Source: an uncultured Mollicutes bacterium
GTDB lineage: Bacteria > Bacillota_I > Bacilli_A > UBA3375
DNA: 10,462 bases
Direction: 5' to 3'
Assembly: GCA_947313935.1 (NCBI GenBank)
Contig: CAMZNW010000212.1
Coordinates: 1-10,462 of the forward strand
A program made the translations under genes and the position numbers. The first letter of the stretch is position 1. Every line of letters starts with the position of its first letter. This document shows, piece by piece, positions 1 to 8,613 of the stretch. The notes under the pieces are model-generated. The model searched no databases. It was not told the origin of the DNA and worked only from the letters and a program-made list of their open reading frames with translations.

Positions 1-1501
1 CATAAGAATCATTTGTTTTTTTATTGATCTTAAGTTTTCCAAAAGCACTTTTATTAATGAAAATAGGTGTTGTTTTATTCTTATAAGAATCAATCAAAAT
101 AACTTTATATCTTTCTTTATTAGTATCATTCTCAATAATTACTTTAAATAATAATTCTTCTGATTCTTTTGTAGTAAAAATAATATCAATATTATTTATC
201 TCTATTTCTTCATCATCTTTATATTCACTATAACCTTTGAAATAATTAAAAGGTGTTGTTTCTTCATAAAAACGTTGATTTGTCTTAATAATATTATTTT
301 TACCACCACGCTCATTAATTTTTCCATAATCAACTAGTAGCTTATCTGGTGAACTACTATTTACAACAAAATAAGGAACTGCTGTTGCTGGGTTATAAGC
401 ATTAAAATTTCTAACACCTTGAGAGTATATTGCTGGTGGAACTAATGTATGAGGCAACTCAACTAAATAATATTGTTTATTATCAATATTATTTAAACGC
501 TTATCTTTATATCATAAGTTATTAATTTCATTTAACTCATATGTATAATATCAACTATCAAGTCCATGTCTGTTTCTTTCATCAATGCAAAAATTATTTT
601 CTTGACCTCATGGTGATTGAAGAACTTTATCCATTTTTAGTAGATTACTACCAAGATTAATTTCAAAAATCTTATCTTCTAAAACAATATATTGTCTTCC
701 ATTTAAATTATAAGTTTTTATTTGTAAATTATCTTTATCTTTTCAACCTTGATATTTGATATCAATAAAGTTAATATTTTCATTATTAAATGGACTATCA
801 TAATTAAAAGATATTTTACTCCCTTTATAATTATCAGCTGTTGCTTTCGATGCAAATTCTGAGTGAACTTTATCATAAAAAACTTGATGTAATCCTTGAA
901 TTGGTTTCTCAAAATTGTCTGTTGCTCCCATACCATGAATTAATTGTCTATTTCTCCCAATTGTTCTTTTTGTTATATAAGAGTCCTTTTCTTCTTCTGG
1001 TTTATGTCATTTTGTTTCAAACTGTCTTACATATCAGTTAGATCCACCAAACATCCCATCTGGTTCATACATTTCTAATGATAAATCAACGTGTGGTTGA
1101 TTAATTTCCTTATAAATTAGCATTGGAATTCTTTCTAACTTACTATTATCTTTTATGTTTTTTATATATGGTTGGCCATCATACATAACTAAAATCATGT
1201 CATAATTAATACCGTCAATGACATCTGTAAATGTATCTGATGAGTTATATCTCTTTCAAGCATCTTTACCGAACTCTTTGATAATATCATCTTCAACAGA
1301 TAATAATAGTTGTGTTCCTGATCTTTTAAGATATGAACCATCAACTTGTTTTCTCATGTTTTCAATAACTGTTGCTTTGTCTTCACCTAATTGAGTTTTA
1401 TTCAATGCTGGCGCTAAATCTTTGATATTAAAATCCAATTTTGTTGTAATTGTATTTGATTTCTTACTAATACCACCTGTAGGACTTGTTATTTGTGCCA
1501 T
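1..1501 (-). CDS. Gene F: possible tail nozzle / stabilisation-type protein (partial)
   Basis: Seen: 500 codons are open from the ATG at 1499-1501 to the left edge, so the C-terminus is missing. The start is chosen because AAAGGAGAG lies at 1508-1517, 20 bases separate it from gene E's stop, and no earlier start fits. Seven in-frame TGA codons read as Trp (residues 82, 156, 165, 253, 298, 317, 330); the standard code would break the protein seven times. Residues 46-66 read VIENMRKQVDGSYLKRSGTQ, followed by a beta-like stretch (YDMILVMYDGQPYIKNI). Family knowledge: T7 gp12-type nozzle (tail tubular protein B) and related podophage tail proteins start with a similar 'N...G...KR.G' segment followed by beta strands. 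Inference: a tail-tube or nozzle subunit, last of the D-E-F operon in this window. It could instead be a capsid-associated or other beta-rich virion protein. Confidence 0.4.
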
Positions 1502-1521
1502 TTTAATCTCTCCTTTTATTC

Positions 1522-2880
1522 TTAATTTCTTCTGAAATATCTTCTATTTCTAAATTGTTTTTGTGTTCTTCTTTTTCCTCTACCAGTTAATCCATTAACA
1601 AGGTAGTGTCTGCAAAATTGAATCGCATCATGGTTATTAACATCTCTAATATCACTCAGCATCATTGTTGAAACATTATTGTAAGCTAAAGCAATAATGG
1701 GTCTGTTTTTCTCAACACTAATTGATTCATTATCATTAAGTAGTTTTTTTGATGCTAATTTATAAATTTCATCATTAGTTTTTTCACTAAATGAGAAGAA
1801 AGAGTATTCTTGTGGGATAATAATGTTTTCATCATTTCCACAAGTACCATTAATAATTGGTGGTTCAGTGTTATAAGTAAGTTTAACTTCCTTATTATTT
1901 AACTCTTTTATATCTTTAATAGTAGTATTTAAGTCTTCATTACCTAAAAATTCCATCTTTATTGAACGACCATCTTCTAGTCCATCTTCTAAGTCTTGAT
2001 ACTCATAACTATAAATCATTTCAATATCAATTGAGACATTATTAACTGATCTTGCAGGTCTAACAATTGATAGTAAATAATTTGGTGATTTTTTCTCTCC
2101 ATCACTACATATTGAAGTTCCTTTATTAGAACTAGTTAATATAAATGCAATATCGTCAGAAAGTAGTTCAACAAAGTCGCTTCCATCATTTATTATTGAA
2201 CCATACTCATCTATTTTTTCTTCATCTAAATATAATGAAATTGTATTTAAGGCTTGGATAATAGATGTATTTCTATCAACAAATTGTGGGTAAATATTAA
2301 TAATAAATTCTGGTGTTAAATCTCCATCAAGGTTATAATCAAAACCTTCTGGATATTTATAGATATCATTAATCGCTTCTATCTCAATAAAGTATGACTT
2401 ATTATTAATTTTATTGCTATTTCCTTCTTTTCCTTCATTAATAGATAATTTAAACATCACCATTCCTTTAATAAAAGGGGTAATGTGCTTAAATTTAACA
2501 ATAGGGATTATTACCTTATTAAGATCTGTTAATTGTTTTGAATAGTTACTTCCACTAAATTTAATTTCACCTTTATTAAAAAAGTCTATTTCACTATCTG
2601 CAATAAGTTCAATTGACTTTGGAACTACTGTTCCAAGTAAAGCAAAAGTGTTTTCCTCTATAAATTTTTCATCATATTTACCTGAAAAATCAATTAAGCT
2701 ATTGTTAAGAACTTTATCAACATCTATAGCTTGATCAGTGAAATCATTAAATTTAACAATTAAATCTTGTAAAGTGTTTTTAAAAACTTGAAAGGGGACA
2801 TTGCTTTGAATGTCACCCCCTAAATGTTTTTGGTTAAGAGCAGCAAAACTAACTCTTTGTGTTGGTATTTTTTTACTCAT
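1522..2880 (-). CDS. Gene E: unknown virion-module protein with Arg-rich C-terminal tail
   Basis: I do not recognise this 452-residue protein. It runs from ATG (2878-2880) to TAA (1522-1524), with GGAAAC just upstream as ribosome site. It is the only gene here without a TGA codon, and it has no Trp at all. The first half alternates hydrophobic and polar residues (for example VIIPIVKFKHITPF, about residues 123-136), suggesting beta-rich folding. There are acidic, Asn-rich loops and three Cys in CSD, CGN and CRH contexts. The last 20 residues (433-452) hold eight Arg and two Lys, a strongly basic tail that could contact nucleic acid or an acidic partner. It lies between genes D and F in one operon: 66 bases after D's stop and 20 bases before F's start. 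A hairpin appears to cover its ribosome site. Place and size fit a connector, head or tail component; this is inference from context only. Confidence 0.8.
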   Translation of the reverse strand: MSKKIPTQRVSFAALNQKHLGGDIQSNVPFQVFKNTLQDLIVKFNDFTDQAIDVDKVLNNSLIDFSGKYDEKFIEENTFALLGTVVPKSIELIADSEIDFFNKGEIKFSGSNYSKQLTDLNKVIIPIVKFKHITPFIKGMVMFKLSINEGKEGNSNKINNKSYFIEIEAINDIYKYPEGFDYNLDGDLTPEFIINIYPQFVDRNTSIIQALNTISLYLDEEKIDEYGSIINDGSDFVELLSDDIAFILTSSNKGTSICSDGEKKSPNYLLSIVRPARSVNNVSIDIEMIYSYEYQDLEDGLEDGRSIKMEFLGNEDLNTTIKDIKELNNKEVKLTYNTEPPIINGTCGNDENIIIPQEYSFFSFSEKTNDEIYKLASKKLLNDNESISVEKNRPIIALAYNNVSTMMLSDIRDVNNHDAIQFCRHYLVNGLTGRGKRRTQKQFRNRRYFRRN

Positions 2881-2883
2881 TTT

Positions 2884-2916
2884 GTTTCCTTTCTTAAAAC
2901 TTTCGTTTTTGGAAAC
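2884..2916 (-). promoter_or_regulatory. Hairpin covering the ribosome site of gene E
   Basis: In the minus-strand RNA, GUUUCC (2916-2911) can pair with GGAAAC (2889-2884). The latter is the ribosome site four bases before gene E's ATG. Inside this, AAAAC (2909-2905) pairs with GUUUU (2900-2896) across a GAAA loop, a stable GNRA tetraloop. The six bases AAGAAA (2895-2890) stay unpaired. The fold would hide the GGA core until opened by ribosomes or a protein. Inference: translational control of gene E relative to gene D. No folding energy was computed. Confidence 0.45.
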
Positions 2917-2946
2917 AATTTTTACCTCTGAATATTAAAAAGAAAA

Positions 2947-4425
2947 TTATTTTTTAAGATAATGTTTTGGTAGTAGAATAGTAGCAGTATTATCTCTAAC
3001 AAATGCTTGTCAAGTTTTTTTATCTTTATATGTTGTTACTTTAGCAGAAGCTCTTTCAATACTGTTTTTTGTTTCTGTTGCTAAAGATCTACTACTGTAT
3101 TGTAGTAAGCTATTATAAGCTAATTTATCTTGATCGTCGGAACCACCACCATCAAAGTATAATTCACTTGGTAACTTATAATGACTTTTGACTTTAATTC
3201 CATTTTTGGAATCTTTTAAAACATTATCAATTTTTCCAATGAAAACATGTTTAGATTCAAAAATTATACTAGAATAAATATTTTGAAAGGCATTACTTAA
3301 TTCTTCCCTAAAATCGAAAGAATTTATCACTCCGCCTAAAAACTCATAGTTAATGTTTAAATTTGTAATAGCATCACCAAGAGTATCCATTAGGTCTTTT
3401 GGGTAGTATCTTCCTTTTACTAAGTCAGAAGCGATTGTATCAGATTTGATTACTTTTCAAATTTGTTCTCTACTTTGTTTTCTATTGTAACCATTCTTTT
3501 GTAAAAATGTTAGAATTTCACCAATGATTGCTATCGGTGTAGCAGCGTATATTTCAAAAAATAATTCATCTCTATTATAGTTTTTTAATTCAGTTTCACT
3601 TAGTCCTGTAATAAGATGACTTTGTAAAAACATTATTTTATCAAGTAGTTCATCATTTTTAGATGCAGAAAGGAAAAATTCTGAAAATCCTTTGCTTTCA
3701 TCAATAGAAACACCCTCAACTTCAATTTTTAATTTGTCTTTAGCATTAGCTAAAATGTTATAAAATGTTGATAAGTCTACTGTATCTTTTTTAATTTCCC
3801 CGTTTTTTTCTTCTTTAAAAGTTATTAGTACACTAAAATCAATAATTTCTTTTAGAACTCAAAGTAAGGCTTTTAAAATGTTACCTTTAATTGATGGTGC
3901 ATGACTTTTTTGTGATTCTAAAATGTTATAAAGTCTTACATATAGATTTGATTGTGTTAATCTAGAACTCTCTCCTTGATCAATTGGAATAATTGCTGGA
4001 TAAATGATATATGTCATATAAGAAATAATGTCTGTATAAATTTCTCGTCCTGTCTTAAAGTATCTTACTTTTGCAGTTTCTTTCTTTTTATTAAAAGCTT
4101 TTAATTTACTATTACCATTTGCTAATGCTTGTTTTTTTGGGTCAGAAATAACAAATCCAATCTTATCTTCTTCAAGGTCTGTTATATTTCATGGAATCAC
4201 ATCAACACCATAAGATTCCCTAGTATTTTTTTCAAAAAAACTTACAAAATATAATAGTTTATAAATATAGTTTTCTGAATAGTACTTAGAAATTTTTGCT
4301 ATAGGACTTCCAATAGCATTAATGTCATCAAAAGTTGCTTCGAATTTCAATGAAATTGCTTCCTTTTCCCTGTTATTTAGTTTGTTAAGATCAACGCTAA
4401 AAATATTGTTCTTTTTTTTATTCAT
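2947..4425 (-). CDS. Gene D: unknown 492-residue virion-module protein
   Basis: Not recognised. ATG at 4423-4425 with AAAGGAGA at 4431-4438; TAA at 2947-2949. Four TGA codons read as Trp (residues 79, 189, 323, 472) join fragments that the standard code would separate, and the frame is the same throughout. The N-terminus is Lys/Asn-rich (MNKKKNNIF). The middle is largely helical in character, with hydrophobic stretches such as SYMTYIIYPAIIPI and IYAATPIAIIGEILTFL that look like buried helices rather than membrane segments. A GGGSDDQDK linker precedes the C-terminal part, which ends LLPKHYLKK. It is the first gene after the promoter that follows the capsid gene's terminator, so it heads the D-E-F operon. 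Position just after the capsid gene suggests a head-completion, connector or internal virion protein. That is a guess from gene order; no motif proves it. Confidence 0.82.
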
Positions 4426-4449
4426 TTTTATCTCCTTTTTACTCTTACG

Positions 4450-4469
4450 GAAAATATAATATTATTTTC
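4450..4469 (-). other. Leader hairpin of the D-E-F transcript
   Basis: GAAAATA (4450-4456) and TATTTTC (4463-4469) are perfect inverse complements with a six-base loop. They lie between the promoter and the ribosome site of gene D. The stem is A/U-rich apart from its closing pair, so it may only protect the 5' end or be chance in A+T-rich DNA. Confidence 0.3.
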
Positions 4470-4488
4470 TCGCTTTTTATATACTTAT

Positions 4489-4499
4489 ATTATATCATA
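4489..4499 (-). promoter_or_regulatory. Extended -10 promoter for genes D-E-F
   Basis: The minus strand reads TATGATATAAT followed by ATAAG, a perfect TRTGN extended -10 element. No good -35 is possible, because that region is taken by the terminator stem of gene C, only a few bases upstream. Extended -10 promoters are known to work without a -35. Transcription would start near 4482, leaving a leader of about 57 bases before the ATG at 4425. Confidence 0.65.
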
Positions 4500-4500
4500 G

Positions 4501-4524
4501 AAAAACACCACTATCAGTGGTGTT
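4501..4524 (-). terminator. Rho-independent terminator of the capsid gene
   Basis: In the minus-strand RNA, AACACCACU pairs with AGUGGUGUU over nine base pairs with a three-base GAU loop, followed at once by a run of U (five in total, counting the end of the stem) and then C. It begins about 47 bases after gene C's TAA. The next promoter starts one base beyond the U run. A second copy of the left arm (AAAACACC at 4540-4547, + strand GGTGTTTT) could pair alternatively with the right arm. Confidence 0.8.
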
Positions 4525-4570
4525 GGTTAAAAAATATTCGGTGTTTTATGATTGTTAATATCTTAATAAA

Positions 4571-6145
4571 TTAAGACATCTTTTTTTCAAATGCCATAAT
4601 TTTGAATGCTTTACTATCATTAATAGCAAAACCAAAACGAACTCTTATGTCAATTCTTGGATTAGCATAATTTTGAGCATCTACTTGATTACCTGGTATT
4701 GCTTGTTGATTTTTAACAATTTCAAGATATGGTTCATATGTTTGTAAAGTTCCATTAGCTTGTTTAATCATTGCTGTTGGTTGAATATCACGAGCGTTTA
4801 TTTCTGATACTCCATTACCATTACCATTTCCGTCTTCAGGAATAACATAGAAGTTATCTGATGGTCTAATTGAAACTATAGCTGAGTATTGAACATCTTT
4901 ATTATTTGTGATATTACCATTAACTAAATTTCTTCCGTTCTTAACAAATGGATGAATTAAGAAATTAGAAATTAAAAAGATATTACCATTAATCTTAGCA
5001 TATTTTAATTGATCTGAAGGTTCAGAAGTTGATTCTTTAACTAAATCAACACTAGAATAGAATGCTTGTAAAGCTGTTAAAGATCCTTCAATGTATGATG
5101 GGTCCATTCCAATCGCATTTCAAGTATCACTATCAACGATAGTAAGTGCTGATTCAACACCTGAACTATTGTTATCAACTAATTTTTCAAAAGAGTCATA
5201 TGGATTTTCATATAATGTATCAATATTAACTACTTTGTTAACTTGAGGAGCTGAGTTATCTAATGATGAGAATCCATCATTGACTTTGAATCCTTTGTTA
5301 TGTGTTTGAACTTCTGTAAAGATATCAGTTGAACTAGCCATAATGTCAAGCTTTTCCTTAGCGGAAACTAAATCAGCTTGATATAATGCTAATGGTGCAA
5401 CTCCAATAACTGAATCATCATCTGGTGTTCCTACAAAAGTAGAGTTATTTAACATTGGTCTCCCATGAGAATCATCATTCATTTTTGATAAATCAAGAAC
5501 GTGTTCAAATTCATTAACAATGTTTTCACCTCTTAAGATACGAAGAATTGCATCATAACTAAATGGGTGTTCCCCTGCTGCTGCATCTAATAAATCATCT
5601 TCTGTTGTATCAATGATAACACCATCGATATCAGTAGTTGTATATTCCATTCCTCCAGCATTAGAAATGCTTAGCATTAATTCTTCTCATTGTTTAGTTT
5701 CAATTCATTTTTCTTCACGCATTCTTTTAAGAATACTCTTTTGTGATTGTTCACCTCATGGCATATTATTGATTATTGATGATCTAAATACGTCTGTGTG
5801 TGCAAACACTCATTCATCATATGAAACAGTATAAGAAGTTTGTTCTGCAGCTTGAAGATACATTTCATAACTTTTTCTGTTTGGTGAACTATATGATGAA
5901 AATCTATTTTCAACTGGATTCTTTCTAAATGGTGAACCTACTGTTTTATACCTTTCAACATAGAAAGTTTTACTTTGTAAAAGTGCAGCTCCGCTTACTG
6001 GGTCAATACTTGACATTGGAATTCTTACTTCAACTAAGGCTTTCATAAATAATCTCATTAAAACTAATGCTGATGTATTATATGAATGATCTTGTCCTTG
6101 GTAAGAAGCTAAAGAAATTCGTATGTCTCCGTTTTCTTGTCTCAT
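4571..6145 (-). CDS. Gene C: probable major capsid protein (HK97-fold type)
   Basis: 524 residues, ATG at 6143-6145, strong ribosome site GGAG five bases upstream, TAA at 4571-4573. Five TGA codons read as Trp (residues 112, 130, 147, 153, 342) join three pieces in one frame. Around residues 221-244, KMNDDSHGRPML followed by FVGTPDDD resembles the 'D..GRPL...L.GTPV' segment in many HK97-fold capsid proteins. A helix-like YDAILRILRGENIVNE lies just before it. Residues 497-516 (RIDIRVRFGF and then AINDSKAFKI) match the usual C-terminal strand ending in '..DPKAF'. GNGNGNG at 439-445 looks like a surface loop. Context: directly after the probable portal gene, alone between its own promoter and terminator, as expected for the most abundant virion protein. 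Length is in the range of large podophage capsid proteins. Alternative: another abundant shell protein. The open reading frame is near certain; the function is inferred. Confidence 0.6.
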
Positions 6146-6179
6146 TTTTTCTCCTTTTTTTATTTATTTTTTTCTTCAA

Positions 6180-6226
6180 GTATATACAAGTTGATAGTTA
6201 ATTTAACAAAAACTATCTATATATAC
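6180..6226 (-). promoter_or_regulatory. Two-part leader hairpin of the capsid mRNA
   Basis: GATAGTT (6193-6199) pairs with AACTATC (6211-6217), and outside it GTATATA (6180-6186) pairs with TATATAC (6220-6226), giving two seven-pair stems stacked around a small asymmetric bulge. It sits between the promoter and the ribosome site of gene C and leaves the latter free. A structure near the 5' end commonly stabilises abundant mRNAs; that role here is inference. Confidence 0.45.
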
Positions 6227-6238
6227 CTTACTATTCTT

Positions 6239-6249
6239 ATTATAACACA
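6239..6249 (-). promoter_or_regulatory. Extended -10 promoter for the capsid gene
   Basis: The minus strand reads TGTGTTATAAT followed by AAG: a full TRTGN extended -10. The 14-base element TGTGTTATAATAAG differs at one base from the distal promoter of gene A. The -35 position is taken up by the terminator of gene B, whose U run touches the first base of this element. The predicted start near 6232 gives a leader of about 87 bases. Confidence 0.7.
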
Positions 6250-6285
6250 AAAAAACACCCTTTTATTTTGTATTTATGGTGTTTT
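6249..6285 (-). terminator. Terminator after gene B (probable portal)
   Basis: The minus strand reads AAAACACC, an 18-base loop, GGTGTTTT, then further T to give seven T in a row (6255-6249). The stem is eight pairs and starts 18 bases after gene B's TAA. The loop is long for a classical terminator, so efficiency may be partial and some transcripts may read into the capsid gene. The stem sequence is partly shared with the terminator at 4501. Confidence 0.6.
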
Positions 6286-6295
6286 ATGGTATAAT
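6285..6295 (+). promoter_or_regulatory. Possible antisense extended -10 facing gene B
   Basis: The + strand reads TATGGTATAAT, matching the same TRTGNTATAAT pattern as the three sense promoters. It would start transcription to the right, antisense to the 3' end of gene B. There is no gene on the + strand for it to serve in the window, and TATAAT is frequent in A+T-rich DNA. Confidence 0.3.
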
Positions 6296-6303
6296 TTAAT
6301 GTT

Positions 6304-8610
6304 TTACTTGTTAATATTTTGATTAGTGTGAATATTACCAACTGAATTTAATAATTCTTCTTTACTTGCTTGGTCTTGTCCATTAGAACTAGATGCTTTT
6401 AATGCTTCAACTTGTTGTTGTTTGATTCTGTCAAGTGCATCTCCAAGAATCGCTGTAGTATTAAAAACAACTCTAAATTTATCAATGATTTCTTTAAAAC
6501 CATAGTAGTATCTATTTTTTTCAATGTTAAAAGTCATGATAACTTCATTATATTCTTCATGTCCTCTAACTAACTCTTTAAAAATTATTTCTTTTAAATA
6601 TGATAAACTTAGTTCTTTCATAAATGGTAAGTATAAGTTGTAACCAATTCTTATATTACTTTCTGGTTTTTGAGTTCCAATATCAGGAATAGTTATAACA
6701 TTATAACCAAGAGCTATATCTATTTTTTTATCTAAATCTGATAGCACTTGTTGTAAAAACATTCTTGAAGATGAAAAAACATCACTAGTATAAAGTCTTC
6801 CAGTATTATTAAGGTCTCTAATTGTAGAACCAGCAACTGTAATTACTTTAACTTCTTCATCTTCTGTAGTGGTAACTGAACTTTCTTTTGAAGGATTAAC
6901 ATTACTTGTTAAACCATACATTAATAATAAAGAGCTTCTGTTAGCTTGTGCTTCCATTTTAGAAAGAGTTGTCGCTCTTTCAACAAATAGATCAAAAGCA
7001 TCATCAATTCTGAAGGATAAGTCATTATAATCTTTCCCAGTTGAGTTTAAAGAGTATTTAAAAATAGGAATGTAATCTAGAAAAACTCTTGATGATCCTA
7101 AATTATTTAATGATTCTGAAAAAAATGAATTAGTTTCTGCTTTTGATTCATGAATTTTATCAATAACTACTCCTAACTCATCGATGTATTTACTGTTAAT
7201 ACTACTTCCTGTTTTTTCTTTGTTATTTACCTTTACCATTACCTTTACCTTGTCGTTTTCAGTGGTTTTTTTATTATTTTTAAAATGTTTTTCTTTTCCT
7301 CTTTTGTTGTTAATGTCGTAAGTTGATAAAGGGTCAAAAGGGTCAAAATTACTCTTATTATTCCTTTGTCTACCTCTACCATTATGTTCTTCTTCTTCAT
7401 CATCCATGTCTTCGTTAATATCATCGATGTAATCATATCAATGCACAAAAAGTTTAGTTTTTACTTTTGTTGTTCCAAATAGTTCATTTGAGTTATAGTT
7501 CATATTAAGATCATCATGATCATTTTTACTAAGTGAAAGTATTTGGTCTTGCTTAATATGGATTATTAATGATGGATTAACTTTAATGGTGTTATTAGTA
7601 TCAATTGAATCCATATGAAACTTCTTTAACTTTCTAGAAAGTTTTTTGAAAACATTTTTTGAAATTACTAACTCTTCTCTTAAATGATTAATAATTGCTT
7701 GTGTTAATTCGATATTAAAGACAACTTCTGTTGCTTTTTCAATGTTGTCAATGTTGTCAATATATTGGATTGATGATGGTTCAACATCAAAACTTAATAA
7801 GCGGTGCTTTCTTGAACTACTTCCATTTTCAGCATCTTGAACAACATATGGCACATATATTTTTGCAATGTATGGACTTCACATTAACTTATCAAAGTCA
7901 ATCAATTTAGTTGATGCTTTAAAGCTATCCATTATTCTTTTTAAAATAGCACTTTCAGCATTTGAAGTTTCTGTAATATTACCTTTTGATGAAGCACCAC
8001 TGCCTATACCTATACTTCCAATGTTATCATTTTTACTTTGTTCATTAATATTAATATCACTATCTGTTTCAATAATAAATTTAGAACTTTTCAAAGTAAA
8101 AATAGCATTATTAATTTTATCTAATAGCTCTTTTGATGATAAACTTCTTTTGTAAGTTTCATTATTATCAATTTCATCTTGGATTGCTTCTTCACCTTTC
8201 ATATAGTCTTCATATGAAAAATGTTGTGTTAAATCTGAATTAATTTGTTTTCCATTATAATAGTCGCTGTATAGTCCAAGGCTTGCCATATCTTTTCTTT
8301 GAAAACTATATGATTTTATACTATCGATTTCACTGTTATTAAAACCTCCATATGCTTGGTTTCCTATACCAATATTTTGTGTTTGTTGATTAAAAACATC
8401 ATAAGAAATATCTTTAAGCTCTTGTGGAGTACTTATTAATAAATCTAATTGGTTTTTTTTAATTGCTGCTGCTGTTATTTTATAAGAATTAAACGCAGTA
8501 AAGTTATCAAGTCATATTGATCAATTGTACATTGCCCCTCTTTCTTGATAAAGTTTTTGATTAAAATTAACAGCTTTATTAGTTAATAATCAATTTCTTG
8601 AATCTTTCAT
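6304..8610 (-). CDS. Gene B: probable portal protein, 768 residues
   Basis: ATG at 8608-8610, three bases after gene A's TAA; the ribosome site (AGAAAGGA) lies inside the end of gene A. TAA at 6304-6306. Five TGA codons read as Trp (residues 7, 30, 33, 244, 391) unite four fragments in one frame. Residues 180-217 form a Ser/Gly/Asn-rich linker. Residues 245-270 (SPYIAKIYVPYVVQDAENG) and 350-365 (beta-like, NPSLIIHIKQDQILSL) look like the wing and clip region of portals. Residues 402-468 are a low-complexity insert, acidic then basic (DDEEEE, RGRQRNN, many Lys). The part from 530 to 567 is helical (FRIDDAFDLFVERATTLSK and on). Residues 720-768 form a Gln/Ser/Asn-rich tail typical of disordered portal C-termini. 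Size, helical stem and place directly before the capsid gene favour portal. No unique signature was seen; another large connector protein is possible. Confidence 0.5.
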
Positions 8611-8613
8611 AAA

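Noticed and set aside
718..936. Minus-strand frame overlapping gene F in another frame
   Set aside because: It competes with the continuous gene F frame and its composition (Ile/Leu/Lys) is typical of out-of-frame A-rich DNA.
841..1041. + strand frame opposite gene F
   Set aside because: It is antisense to gene F, with no ribosome site and a shadow-type composition.
5613..5834. + strand frame opposite the capsid gene
   Set aside because: It is a chance frame antisense to a well-supported gene.
6137..6322. Hydrophobic 61-residue + strand frame between genes B and C
   Set aside because: It overlaps the capsid gene's start, promoter, terminator and leader hairpin, has no ribosome site, and owes its composition to A+T-rich intergenic DNA. 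It also uses TGG, which no supported gene here does.
7245..7448. Minus-strand frame overlapping gene B in another frame
   Set aside because: It covers the low-complexity insert of gene B, where repeats leave other frames open; no start signal of its own.
7868..8155. + strand frame of 95 residues opposite gene B
   Set aside because: It lies wholly inside gene B, whose TGA=Trp frame is continuous there; no start signal and no promoter.
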